64,000 nt of DNA from Paenibacillus sp. GSMTC-2017. Lineage in GTDB: Bacteria; Bacillota; Bacilli; Paenibacillales; Paenibacillaceae. Positions 16,314 to 24,960 of this stretch are shown here, piece by piece; position 1 is the stretch's first letter; every line of letters begins with the position of its first letter. Location of the stretch: positions 992,022 through 1,056,021 of the forward strand of contig NZ_JAECMT010000001.1 of assembly GCF_016019935.1 (NCBI RefSeq), given 5' to 3'. The notes beneath the pieces are model-generated. The model was given only the letters and a program-made list of their open reading frames with translations, was not told where the DNA came from and made no database searches. Position numbers and translations under genes: made by a program.

Positions 16314-16757
16314 TTAAGCACCGCTCTCCAAAATGATCGTAACCGGCCCATCATTCGTAAGCTGTACGTCCATCATTGCACCAAACTTACCCGTCTCAAC
16401 CTGAAGTCCAAGTTCTTGAAGCGTTTTGTTGAAGGCGTCATACAGCACCTCTGCTTGCTCTGGCCTTGCTGCTGCCATGAAATTAGGTCTTCTTCCCTTT
16501 CGGCAATCGCCGTAAAGAGTGAATTGGGATATGGACAATACCGCACCACCAACATCAAGAACGGACAAATTCATCTTTTCGGATTCATCCTCAAAAATTC
16601 TAAGCCCAGCAATTTTATCTGCCATCCAGCGTACATCCGACATCGTGTCTTCATGCGTAATCCCGACTAGGAGAACTAAACCGGATTCTATCTCTCCTGT
16701 CACATTTCCTTCGACAGTTACTTTGGCACCTTTGCTTCTCTGCACAACAACCTTCAA
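16314..16757 (-). CDS. dtd: D-aminoacyl-tRNA deacylase
   Basis: A 147-residue DTD-family enzyme that frees tRNA from wrongly attached D-amino acids and glycine. It begins [20 protein letters not shown] and carries both signature motifs, SQFTLYGDC near residue 77 and the cross-subunit Gly-Pro motif in [13 protein letters not shown] near the end. Length is normal. It starts 14 bp after the relA stop, the same pair as in B. subtilis (relA-dtd). Confidence 0.95.
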   Translation of the reverse strand: MKVVVQRSKGAKVTVEGNVTGEIESGLVLLVGITHEDTMSDVRWMADKIAGLRIFEDESEKMNLSVLDVGGAVLSISQFTLYGDCRKGRRPNFMAAARPEQAEVLYDAFNKTLQELGLQVETGKFGAMMDVQLTNDGPVTIILESGA

Positions 16758-16771
16758 CGTGTAACTCTCCT

Positions 16772-18949
16772 TTATTGCATAATGCGCTGAACGGAATAAA
16801 CATCCTGTACCCGCTTAATCTTCTCTACAACCGCAGATAGATGATCGATATTGCGAATGAGCACCGTCATATGAATAAGCGCCATCTTCGTCTTAACAGA
16901 CCGACCAGTAACAGCAGATATATTCGTTTTGCTCTCGGATACAGCTTGCAACACTTCGTTTAAGAGACCTCTGCGATCATGACCGGTAATTTCAATGTCC
17001 ACACTATAATTCGCTTCAATCGACTCTTCCCACTCAACTTCGATGACACGTTCTGCTTCTTCGCCATCCATTCCGAATGGGATGTTTAAGCAGTCCATAC
17101 GATGGACAGAAACACCGCGCCCGCGTGTAATATAACCAACGATAGCATCACCAGGTACGGGGTTACAACATCGAGCAAATCGAACAAGCAAGTTATCGAC
17201 ACCTTTAACCGTTACACCATGGTTAGGTCTATTTTTACGATGAGCTGTCTTAATTTCTTTCTTCTCACCATTAAGCTCAATTAGATTTGCTTCTTCTGCT
17301 TCTTTGCGAAGTCTTTCTGTCAGCTTTGTGCAGATTTGAGCAGCTGTTATGCCACCAAAACCAATAGCAGACATCATATCTTCAATATCGTTAAAAGCAA
17401 ACTTTCCTGCGGCTTCTTGCAACTTATCATCTGACAACCATGCGGAAGGCTCGAGTCCAAGTCGTTTAAGCTCACGCTCAAGTAGATCGCGGCCTTTAGC
17501 CACATTCTCTTCACGCTTCTCTTTTTTAAACCATTGACGAATTTTACTGCGAGCATGTGAAGACTGCGCAATCTTTACCCAATCTTGGCTAGGTCCATAC
17601 GAATGTTTCGATGTTAAAATTTCTACAATATCACCGGTCTTAAGTTTATGGTCTAACGGTACTATCCGTCCGTTCACTTTCGCTCCAATTGTCCGATTCC
17701 CTACTTCAGTATGAATCCGGTAAGCAAAATCGAGCGGAACAGAGCCAGCAGGCAATTCGATAACTTCGCCACTTGGTGTAAATACGAACACTAAATCGGC
17801 GAAGAAGTCCATTTTGAGCGACTCCATAAACTCGGAAGCATCACGCGCTTCATTCTGAAGCTCCAATATTTCTCTAAACCAAGACATCTTATCTTCAAAG
17901 TTGCCATCGGGTACAACCATACCTTCTTTGTAAGCCCAATGCGCTGCTATTCCGTATTCCGATGTCCGATGCATTTCCCACGTTCGAATTTGTACTTCAG
18001 TCGGTTCGCCTTTAGGCCCAATAACGGTCGTATGGAGAGACTGATACATATTCGCCTTCGGCATAGCTACATAATCTTTGAATCTGCCAGGCATCGGCTT
18101 CCAAAGCGTATGAATAATGCCTAATGTCGCATAACAGTCTTTAATATTGTCAACGATAATTCGAATAGCAAGCAGGTCATAGATTTCATTAAACTGCTTG
18201 TTACGGGCTGTCATCTTTTTGTAAATACTATATAAATGTTTCGGTCTGCCGGATATGTCGCCTTCGATGCCCATTTCGTCCAGCTTCTCGCGAATGCGTA
18301 AAATAACATCTTCAATGAACTGCTCCCGCTCCGCGCGCTTTTTCTTCATCAAATTGGCAATTCGGTAATACTGTTGTGGATTGAGGTACCGAAGCGCGAT
18401 ATCCTCCATCTCCCACTTAATAGCCGAAATACCAAGCCGATGAGCGATCGGACAGAAAATTTCTAATGTCTCATAAGCAATACGCCGCTGTGATTCCTCT
18501 GATTGGTATTTTAGCGTGCGCATATTGTGCAAACGGTCCGCGAGCTTAATAAGAATAACGCGAATATCTTGCGCCATAGCTACAAACATTTTGCGATAAT
18601 TTTCATTCTGTTGTTCTTCTTTAGATTGAAACCTAATTTTCTCAAGCTTGGTCAATCCATCAACCAGCATTGCACAAGTTTCACCAAATTTCGCACGGAC
18701 GGTTCCTAAATCTACTGTCGTATCTTCAACAACATCATGAAGAAGCGCTGCAATTATCGACAGCACGTCCATACCCATATCCACCAATATGTCAGCAACC
18801 GTTACCGGATGCAAAATATAAGGCTCTCCCGATTTCCGCACTTGTCCGTGATGGGCTTGCTCTGCGAAATCATAGGCTTCCTTGATGCGTATGAGGTCCT
18901 GCTCTTTCATATAGACGGATGCCTTCTCAAGTAACTGCTCTATGCCCAT
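16772..18949 (-). CDS. relA: Bifunctional (p)ppGpp synthetase/hydrolase Rel
   Basis: A 725-residue long RelA/SpoT homologue. The HD hydrolase domain shows [17 protein letters not shown] and the catalytic LLHDVVEDT; the synthetase has [20 protein letters not shown] and [25 protein letters not shown] domain ([17 protein letters not shown]), a zinc-finger-like region with [13 protein letters not shown] and a C-terminal ACT domain follow. Both activities look intact, as expected for a single Bacillota Rel. AAAGGG precedes the ATG. It is transcribed with dtd. Confidence 0.96.
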   Translation of the reverse strand: MGIEQLLEKASVYMKEQDLIRIKEAYDFAEQAHHGQVRKSGEPYILHPVTVADILVDMGMDVLSIIAALLHDVVEDTTVDLGTVRAKFGETCAMLVDGLTKLEKIRFQSKEEQQNENYRKMFVAMAQDIRVILIKLADRLHNMRTLKYQSEESQRRIAYETLEIFCPIAHRLGISAIKWEMEDIALRYLNPQQYYRIANLMKKKRAEREQFIEDVILRIREKLDEMGIEGDISGRPKHLYSIYKKMTARNKQFNEIYDLLAIRIIVDNIKDCYATLGIIHTLWKPMPGRFKDYVAMPKANMYQSLHTTVIGPKGEPTEVQIRTWEMHRTSEYGIAAHWAYKEGMVVPDGNFEDKMSWFREILELQNEARDASEFMESLKMDFFADLVFVFTPSGEVIELPAGSVPLDFAYRIHTEVGNRTIGAKVNGRIVPLDHKLKTGDIVEILTSKHSYGPSQDWVKIAQSSHARSKIRQWFKKEKREENVAKGRDLLERELKRLGLEPSAWLSDDKLQEAAGKFAFNDIEDMMSAIGFGGITAAQICTKLTERLRKEAEEANLIELNGEKKEIKTAHRKNRPNHGVTVKGVDNLLVRFARCCNPVPGDAIVGYITRGRGVSVHRMDCLNIPFGMDGEEAERVIEVEWEESIEANYSVDIEITGHDRRGLLNEVLQAVSESKTNISAVTGRSVKTKMALIHMTVLIRNIDHLSAVVEKIKRVQDVYSVQRIMQ

Positions 18950-18993
18950 GAAACGACCCTTTCCAAGCGTAAACGGTTAACGCCATCTTTTCT

Positions 18994-19021
18994 TTTATAC
19001 AACGGATTTCCGTTCAGTCAA
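18994..19021 (-). promoter_or_regulatory. Promoter of relA
   Basis: TTGACT (19016-19021) and TATAAA (18994-18999) on the minus strand, 16 bp apart. A small inverted repeat (AACGGA with TCCGTT) occupies the spacer. Confidence 0.7.
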
Positions 19022-19076
19022 ATTCCGAGTTTTCTAATATTATGCCTTTAACAACGCCGCCCCGTCAACTTCCATC

Positions 19077-19132
19077 AAAAAAAATAAGCCGCCAGCTTTA
19101 TCACGTCGATAGACGTAATAACAATTGGCGGC
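19077..19132 (-). terminator. Terminator of recJ-apt
   Basis: GCCGCCA (19088-19094) pairs with TGGCGGC (19126-19132), with an inner ACGTC/GACGT stem. On the minus strand the hairpin runs into TTATTTTTTTT. It separates apt from relA. Confidence 0.85.
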
Positions 19133-19163
19133 TCTTGTTTAGTCATTTTAAGAGCAGTTATCT

Positions 19164-19694
19164 CTATTCGTATGTCATAATCGAGGACACTTCAATACCG
19201 TCTAATTTCTCACGGCCATTCAAATATCCAAGCTCAATTAGAAATGCTGCGCCTACTACTTCTCCGCCAAGTTGGCGAATCAAATCGATGGAAGTAGCAA
19301 TTGTTCCGCCAGTAGCAAGCAGATCATCAGCGATCAAAACACGCTGGCCTGGGCTAATCGCATCTTTGTGCATAGCAAGTTGATCATTGCCATACTCCAA
19401 AGCATAACTTGCAGTAATCGTTTCGCCTGGAAGCTTACCACTCTTACGAATTGGAGCAAAACCTACTCCTAATGCAATCGCAAGCGGAGCACCTACTACG
19501 AAGCCACGAGCTTCTGGACCTGCAATAACATCAATTTTTAGATGTTCTACAGCAGCTCTCATCTCTTCAATAACAGCACGATACGCCGGACCGTCCTTTA
19601 ACAAGGTCGTAATATCTTTGAAGCGAATACCTGGCTGTGGGAAATCCGGTATAACGCGAATGTAATCTTTGAAATTGTATGTGACTTTGGACAC
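19164..19694 (-). CDS. apt: Adenine phosphoribosyltransferase
   Basis: A 176-residue type I phosphoribosyltransferase that makes AMP from adenine and PRPP. It has IPDFPQPGIRFKDITTLLKD at the N-terminus, AGPEARGFVVGAPLA, and the PRPP loop RVLIADDLLATGGT. It starts with GTG at 19694, with AAAGGG ten bases upstream, and lies 38 bp after recJ, as in B. subtilis. Confidence 0.95.
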   Translation of the reverse strand: MSKVTYNFKDYIRVIPDFPQPGIRFKDITTLLKDGPAYRAVIEEMRAAVEHLKIDVIAGPEARGFVVGAPLAIALGVGFAPIRKSGKLPGETITASYALEYGNDQLAMHKDAISPGQRVLIADDLLATGGTIATSIDLIRQLGGEVVGAAFLIELGYLNGREKLDGIEVSSIMTYE

Positions 19695-19732
19695 GATTGG
19701 TCAACCCTTTCTTTACGTACAAAATAATCTTG

Positions 19733-21748
19733 TTAATGGAGCACATTGAAGCGATCTGTTCGCTCCTTGGCTGTGCAATAATGTTTCGAAGATGTCAATT
19801 CACGCTTTTCCGGTGAAGGAACTGCCTGGAAGTTACTACCCGTTATTTCGATAAACTTCAACTCTTCGAATACGTCAAGCATAAGCCGAACAGCATCTGC
19901 CGTCAAGCCGATTTGCTGCGCTAGTCTTTCGGATAAGCCAAGCAGTGGAGCTTGACCTATTCTACGTAGCTGCTGATACACACTCCCAAACTGTTCACGA
20001 CTTGGAAATATAGGAAGCGGCGCAGGCTCATAATGAAGATCATGCAACATCAATTGCGGCTTTTTGGCGCCATTCCATTCATTAATCGAAAGTTCGCCAA
20101 CAATGTCAATTGCACATCCTTTATGAAGCGTTGCTGCGAGCTCCCCTTTACCGAAGGCAATGACATCCAGAAGTTTCCTCCCGCTACCGAGCGCAAGTTT
20201 GAGATGTTTAGCTTCCTTACCAATCGCACGCTTATCAGCTAGTTCCATACCTTCAAATAGAAATCTTGGCGAACGATTGCCAATTCCGAACGGTTCGAGA
20301 AGTGAAAGTTGTGTAATCGTCTCAAGACTTGCATCTTCCAAGCTACACTGAATATCAATGGCCGATCTTGGAATCCAGTCGTCGTCACTTAACCATTCTA
20401 GTGCTAGCTGAGACATACGCGCCTCCAACTGCTCTAGATGATCACGATGAAGAGTCATACCAGCCGCCGCTTGATGGCCACCGTAATGATCGAGTAAATC
20501 TTCGCATCTCGTCAATGCAGCGTGAAGATCAAATCCTTCAATTGAACGAGCAGAACCTTTGCATTTACCTGTTTTTTCATCAATACCAAAAATAATAACT
20601 GGTTTATAATGACGCTCTAGTAGTTTCGATGCGACAATACCGATAACGCCAACATTCCATCCCTCAGCACCTAATAAAATGACTGCGGGGCTATCATTGC
20701 CTGATGTTGCTGCAATTTGCAGTTTCGCCTGCCATCGTTCTTCCGCTTCCTGTACAATCGTTTCCACAATTCTCTGTCGTTCTTTGTTGAGATTGTCGAG
20801 ACCTATAGCTTCAAGAATGGCAACATCATAATCAGGAGTTGTCAGCATCTCTACAGCCCGTCTAGCATGATCTAGTCTACCAGCGGCATTCACGCGTGGT
20901 CCCATGCCAAAAGCAATGCTAGATGACGTTATCGACTCTAATTCAATCCCCGTAACTTCAGCCAAAGCTCGAAATCCAATGCTTGCATCGCTTCGAATCC
21001 TATCTAGCCCATATCGAACCAAAATGCGATTTTCATCAGCGAGTGGCATTAAATCAGCAATTGTACCAAGGCTAACGATATCCGTAAACTCCAGAGGAGG
21101 TCGATCAAGCAGTGCACTAGCCAGCTTGAACGCTACTCCTACCCCTGCAAGTCCTTTAAAAGGATAATTGCAATGCGCTTGTTTGGGATTAATGATTGCA
21201 CAAGCATTTGGGAGTACTTCGGGAGGTTCATGATGATCGGTTACTATAACATCTATTCCTAATGAATTGGCATATTCCACTTGCGTGTAAGCGCTTATTC
21301 CAGTATCAACTGTTACAAGTAGCTTAACGCCTGCATCCGCTGCTTTAGTAATTGCATCGTTATTTAGCCCATATCCTTCAATCGCGCGATGTGGAATGTA
21401 ATAATCGAAGTCCAATTTCATTTCACGAAACACGTGGACGAGCAATGAAGTACTTGATACGCCATCAGCATCGTAATCGCCATAAATACGCACCTTTTCA
21501 CCATTTTCAATTGCTGATTGAAACCGCTTAACAGCGACCTTCATCCCATGCAATAAATAAGGATCATGCAGATGCTCTTCACCGCCATACAGAAACTGAC
21601 GAGCGCTGCTTTGCTCTCTAAAGCCTCTTTGCACGAGCAACTTTGCAACTAAAGGTGGCAACCCTATTTCCTCGCTCAATCGACTGGCATCTCGTTCTTC
21701 CGGGTCAGCCCACGGAGCAACATCCCAACGTGTTTTTCTATGGATCAT
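19733..21748 (-). CDS. recJ: Single-stranded-DNA-specific exonuclease RecJ
   Basis: A 671-residue 5'-3' ssDNA exonuclease used in recombination and mismatch repair. The DHH domain shows RIYGDYDADGVSSTSLL, VTVDTGIS, IVTDHHEPPEVLP and LADLMPLADEN-type metal motifs; DHHA1 has GWNVGVIGIVASKLLERH and YGGHQAAAGMTL, followed by an OB fold and a C-terminal helical part (LGLSERLAQQIGLTADAVRLML). It is about 110 residues shorter than B. subtilis RecJ, mostly in the C-terminal region. Catalytic motifs are complete. Confidence 0.93.
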   Translation of the reverse strand: MIHRKTRWDVAPWADPEERDASRLSEEIGLPPLVAKLLVQRGFREQSSARQFLYGGEEHLHDPYLLHGMKVAVKRFQSAIENGEKVRIYGDYDADGVSSTSLLVHVFREMKLDFDYYIPHRAIEGYGLNNDAITKAADAGVKLLVTVDTGISAYTQVEYANSLGIDVIVTDHHEPPEVLPNACAIINPKQAHCNYPFKGLAGVGVAFKLASALLDRPPLEFTDIVSLGTIADLMPLADENRILVRYGLDRIRSDASIGFRALAEVTGIELESITSSSIAFGMGPRVNAAGRLDHARRAVEMLTTPDYDVAILEAIGLDNLNKERQRIVETIVQEAEERWQAKLQIAATSGNDSPAVILLGAEGWNVGVIGIVASKLLERHYKPVIIFGIDEKTGKCKGSARSIEGFDLHAALTRCEDLLDHYGGHQAAAGMTLHRDHLEQLEARMSQLALEWLSDDDWIPRSAIDIQCSLEDASLETITQLSLLEPFGIGNRSPRFLFEGMELADKRAIGKEAKHLKLALGSGRKLLDVIAFGKGELAATLHKGCAIDIVGELSINEWNGAKKPQLMLHDLHYEPAPLPIFPSREQFGSVYQQLRRIGQAPLLGLSERLAQQIGLTADAVRLMLDVFEELKFIEITGSNFQAVPSPEKRELTSSKHYCTAKERTDRFNVLH

Positions 21749-21779
21749 CAGGTCAACTCCTTTCCTGCTGTCGTACTTG

Positions 21780-22196
21780 CTATTGCAGCAGTGTCGGCAT
21801 CTGCTCCTGATTAGGGTCGTGATTAGATTTATACGGGTATCCCGGATCGTAAGGTTCTACATAGATCGATACATCAGATAGATGGGTGAATCGATGCATT
21901 AAGAGCAACTTGACCCTCTTAGCGATATCTTGACCTTCCAAAACTGAGATACGCGGATTAACACTAATGACTATTTCCGCAATAACATAATGTCCATGCT
22001 CCTTAGCACGGAGTGATTGCACCGTGACGACGCCTTCGACACGTTGAACAACCTGCATCAAATCATCCACAGACTCTTCCATGTCCGTTTCCTTGCGTTT
22101 ACCACGAACGCTCCGAAGCAGATCGTCCAACACGTTTTCCCATAAGCGCTTCCTGCTTGCAGGATACTTCTTTTCTTCTCGCTGTCTGGTTGACAT
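21780..22196 (-). CDS. Stand-alone cation-efflux cytoplasmic domain (ZT_dimer-like)
   Basis: About 138 residues. The C-terminal part (DLMQVVQRVEGVVTVQSLRA, IVISVNPRISVLEGQDIA, LSDVSIYVEP) matches the cytoplasmic dimerisation domain of cation diffusion facilitators, but there is no membrane domain. The N-terminal 45 residues are very basic (MSTRQREEKKYPASRKRLW). It is either a domain that regulates metal transport or another assembly, or a remnant of a transporter. The start is fixed by AGGAGGTAC before the ATG at 22194-22196; a longer frame to 22268 runs through the hairpin repeats and is not believed. Confidence 0.65.
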   Translation of the reverse strand: MSTRQREEKKYPASRKRLWENVLDDLLRSVRGKRKETDMEESVDDLMQVVQRVEGVVTVQSLRAKEHGHYVIAEIVISVNPRISVLEGQDIAKRVKLLLMHRFTHLSDVSIYVEPYDPGYPYKSNHDPNQEQMPTLLQ

Positions 22197-22209
22197 TTTG
22201 TACCTCCTA

Positions 22210-22287
22210 CAAGGTTTTGCGAAGCAAAACCTACATCGTAAGCATTCACCCAAGGTTTTGCGAAGCAAAACCTACATCGTAAGCATT
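22210..22287. repeat. Tandem 37-bp repeat with hairpin core
   Basis: Two identical 37-bp units (22210-22246 and 22251-22287) are four bases apart. Each has a perfect 9-bp stem, AGGTTTTGC with GCAAAACCT around GAA, followed by ACATCGTAAGCATT. They occupy almost the whole space between the secF terminator-like hairpin and the ribosome site of the next gene. Confidence 0.9.
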
Positions 22288-22315
22288 AAAGCTACTCCAT
22301 TAAGGAGTAGCTTTT
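22288..22315 (-). terminator. Hairpin overlapping the secF stop codon
   Basis: AAAGCTACTCC and GGAGTAGCTTT pair around a loop that contains the secF stop (TAA). The following T-run is short, so it may act as an attenuator or 3'-end protector rather than a full terminator. Confidence 0.6.
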
Positions 22316-23223
22316 GCAGCAGCAGCTTTAGGCTTTTGCTTTTGATTACGTTTAAACAAGTACCACAATGGGCTTGCAATAAAGATCGTTGAATATGCAC
22401 CGCTAACCAAACCTACAAGAAGAGCAAGACAGAACATCTTAATTGATGGACTTCCGAGTAGGAAAATACTTACGGTTACGATGACAACTGTCAATACCGT
22501 ATACAAGTTCCGTGCCATCGTCTGCCAAATACTAGCATTAACAATTTCCGCTAAATGGCTGTGGCTTTTTATTGTCGTAAAACGTAAGTTTTCACGAATA
22601 CGGTCAAAAATAACAATTTTATCATTGATGGAATATCCAAGTGTCGTTAGAACGGCAGCAATAAACGGCAAATCAACCTCAAAACGGAAGATCGAGAATA
22701 TCGCAATAACGACAAAGCTATCATACAAAATGGAAATATTCGCTGCTAACGCAAAGCGCCACTCGAAACGTGCCATTACGTAAAGCATAATACCAAAGCT
22801 TGCGACCAAAATCGCCCAAATCGTTTTAATACCAAGTTCTCGAGCTAAATCAGCAGAAACAACGTTAACCTCAGAAGATATGTCATCACCAAATTTTGCT
22901 TTCATAGCATTTAACACTTTATTGGTTTGCTCTTGATTTAAAACATCGTCAAACCGAATAGAAATTCGATCATTATTAGCTCCACCAACGGTATGAGCTG
23001 CTTCACCATAACCAGCAGTAGTTAGTGCTTCCGTCACTTGTTGTTGTGTAACTGCCTTGCTTACCGAGATGTCCATATTTGATCCTGCTTTAAAATCGAC
23101 GCCAAAATTCATTTGAAATAGTAATAACGATACAATACCGGCAATCGTCAGAGCGATTGAGAAAATAAAATATTTGTTTCGGTTACCTACAACATCATAT
23201 CGGATCTTCGTATCATAGTTCAC
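22300..23223 (-). CDS. secF: Protein-export membrane protein SecF
   Basis: About 307 residues, six membrane segments, partner of SecD in the accessory complex that uses the proton gradient to finish protein export. Visible are FGVDFKAGS after the first helix, the periplasmic domain, then TIWAILVASFGIMLYV, TTLGYSINDKIVIFDRIREN and the final helix pair. The GTG at 23223 is preferred since AAGGAG is ten bases ahead of it; the GTG at 23232 is one base from the ribosome site. It overlaps the secD end, implying coupled translation. In B. subtilis the two are fused as SecDF. Confidence 0.95.
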   Translation of the reverse strand: MNYDTKIRYDVVGNRNKYFIFSIALTIAGIVSLLLFQMNFGVDFKAGSNMDISVSKAVTQQQVTEALTTAGYGEAAHTVGGANNDRISIRFDDVLNQEQTNKVLNAMKAKFGDDISSEVNVVSADLARELGIKTIWAILVASFGIMLYVMARFEWRFALAANISILYDSFVVIAIFSIFRFEVDLPFIAAVLTTLGYSINDKIVIFDRIRENLRFTTIKSHSHLAEIVNASIWQTMARNLYTVLTVVIVTVSIFLLGSPSIKMFCLALLVGLVSGAYSTIFIASPLWYLFKRNQKQKPKAAAAKATP

Positions 23224-24451
23224 GAATTTCACTCTCCTTCACACCATAGTAGCTCGGTTTCATAAACTTGTTGCTCCGAACAAGCAGTGTCATCAAGAAG
23301 CGAGCGAAGAAAATATTCGTTAGAATACTAACTAGAATACTAAAAATCATCGTTAGCGCAAATCCTTTAATTGCACCATCTCCGATAACATATAGGACAC
23401 CACTAGCAATAATACTCGTAATATTCGCGTCCATAATGGTACGGAATGAGTTTTTGGAGCCTGCTTTTAGAGATGAGAACATACTCTTACCACTACGAAT
23501 TTCTTCTTTAATCCGCTCAGCAGTAATAATGTTGGCGTCAACCGCCATACCGACACCAAGAACAAATGCCGCGATACCCGGCAATGTTAATGTTGCGTTC
23601 ATCAAATTTTGTACAAGGATTAACAACCACGCATAAGTAATAATCGTAATAGATGCAACTACACCTGGAATACGGAAAATAATGACCATAAACACTAGTA
23701 CAATCAACGATCCGATAATACCAGCAGTGACTGTGTCTTTGAGCGATTCCATACCAAGTTTAGCACCAACACTTTGTGTATATTTCTCTTCCAATTTAAG
23801 TGGGAGAGAACCCAAGTTGATTTCATCGCGAAGCTTGTTAGCTTCTGCAACGGTAGCATTTGGACCAAGTGTAATTGTAGCTGATGAACTACGGATTTCA
23901 TTAGAAACTCCTGGTCTGGATATTTCCTTATCATCCATATAAATAGCCAAGTATTGTCCGATTAAACTTTTTGTTACATCACCAAATTTATTGGCATCTT
24001 TTAATTGAATAGATACGAGCGGTTTACCAAGCCCATCATATTCAACAGCCGCACCATTTTCTTTAAAATCCAAACCAGTTAGCTTAACCGTTCCATCAGG
24101 CGCACGGAACGTTAAGTGGACAGGTTTAGACAACTTTTCACGAACCGCATTTTCATCTTCAACACCAGGAAGCTTGACTCGAATACGATCTTTTCCTTCT
24201 GTTGTAATTTCCGGCTCAACAAGTCCCTCACTATCAATCCGTTTCTGTAGACTTATTGCCGTTTGTTTTAGCGATTCTGGTGTTACTGCTTCTCCACCCT
24301 CGAGTGGCGAAGCTTCATACAACACCTCGAAGCCGCCCTTCAAATCTAGGCCCAGCTTCACATCTTTTACGATTGCTGGGCTTGTCCCAACGATAACGGC
24401 GAACATAACAACCACTATCGCAAGGAAGGTAATTATTCTCTTCCCGAACAT
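23213..24451 (-). CDS. secD: Protein-export membrane protein SecD
   Basis: A 412-residue export factor with an N-terminal helix, the motif VKLGLDLKGGFEVLYE, the P1 periplasmic domain (KRIDSEGLVEPEI, IRVKLPGVED), and a C-terminal set of five helices with AFVLGVGMAVDANIITAERIKEE. It works with SecF and SecYEG. AAGGGGGA lies nine bases before the ATG, and the gene is led by its own promoter immediately after the comN terminator. Confidence 0.95.
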   Translation of the reverse strand: MFGKRIITFLAIVVVMFAVIVGTSPAIVKDVKLGLDLKGGFEVLYEASPLEGGEAVTPESLKQTAISLQKRIDSEGLVEPEITTEGKDRIRVKLPGVEDENAVREKLSKPVHLTFRAPDGTVKLTGLDFKENGAAVEYDGLGKPLVSIQLKDANKFGDVTKSLIGQYLAIYMDDKEISRPGVSNEIRSSSATITLGPNATVAEANKLRDEINLGSLPLKLEEKYTQSVGAKLGMESLKDTVTAGIIGSLIVLVFMVIIFRIPGVVASITIITYAWLLILVQNLMNATLTLPGIAAFVLGVGMAVDANIITAERIKEEIRSGKSMFSSLKAGSKNSFRTIMDANITSIIASGVLYVIGDGAIKGFALTMIFSILVSILTNIFFARFLMTLLVRSNKFMKPSYYGVKESEIREL

Positions 24452-24485
24452 ACTTCTGAATCCCCCTTATGATCTCAATATTGCT

Positions 24486-24514
24486 ATTATACAGATGCAG
24501 TAAAAACGAGTCAA
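24486..24514 (-). promoter_or_regulatory. Strong promoter of secD-secF
   Basis: TTGACT (24509-24514) and TATAAT (24486-24491), 17 bp apart on the minus strand, with a TG just before the -10. The -35 overlaps the T-run of the comN terminator. Confidence 0.8.
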
Positions 24515-24519
24515 AAAGA

Positions 24520-24551
24520 AAGAACCCATTTTTTTAAAATGGGTTCCCTTT
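24520..24551 (-). terminator. Terminator of comN
   Basis: GAACCCATTTT and AAAATGGGTTC pair; the hairpin includes the comN stop codon and on the minus strand ends in TTCTTTCTTTTT. Confidence 0.85.
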
Positions 24552-24773
24552 ATATGCGCTCATCGTCATAAAATTCATGAATTGAGTTACCTTGAGTGAG
24601 AGGATGTCATTGACTAGTTGATGTAGTTCAGGCTGTCCTGTCTTCACATATTTGGCGTTCACGCATTCCCATACTTCATTACCAGTCACATGCTCATAGC
24701 CGATTAATCGAAATTCCTCCGCTTTACTGAGACATAACTCTTTGATCGTAGCAGCTAGCTCTTCATCTACCAT
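24534..24773 (-). CDS. comN: Post-transcriptional regulator, ComN-like
   Basis: A 79-residue soluble protein of the ComN (YrzD) family, with LAATIKELCLSKAEEFRLIGY, EVWECVNAKYVK and a C-terminal LKVTQFMNFMTM. In B. subtilis ComN acts on comE mRNA and localises with DivIVA/MinJ, and its gene also lies beside secDF and spoVB. The ATG at 24773 has AGGAGGTG at ideal spacing; an upstream ATG (24794) is not supported. Confidence 0.8.
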   Translation of the reverse strand: MVDEELAATIKELCLSKAEEFRLIGYEHVTGNEVWECVNAKYVKTGQPELHQLVNDILSLKVTQFMNFMTMSAYKGNPF

Positions 24774-24960
24774 GCCACACCTCCTCGTTTGCAATGCTGT
24801 TCAATATGTATTCGATGCTCAGTAATCATTTTCCTGCACCAGAAGATGAGATGAGTAAAAATGACAGACATGTAAAGGGACATGCCGCGCATAAAGTGAT
24901 AATAAAGCATGTACACGAAATGCTAACTGGTCTATTCAGAAGGAGATGAGGTCGTCAATT

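Noticed and set aside
16209..16670. 153-residue plus-strand frame
   Set aside because: It runs antisense through dtd and the small ORF, both well supported on the minus strand.
22197..22268. N-terminal extension MLRKTLGECLRC of the cation-efflux-domain protein
   Set aside because: The extension is only a translation of the 37-bp hairpin repeats; AGGAGG points to the ATG at 22196.
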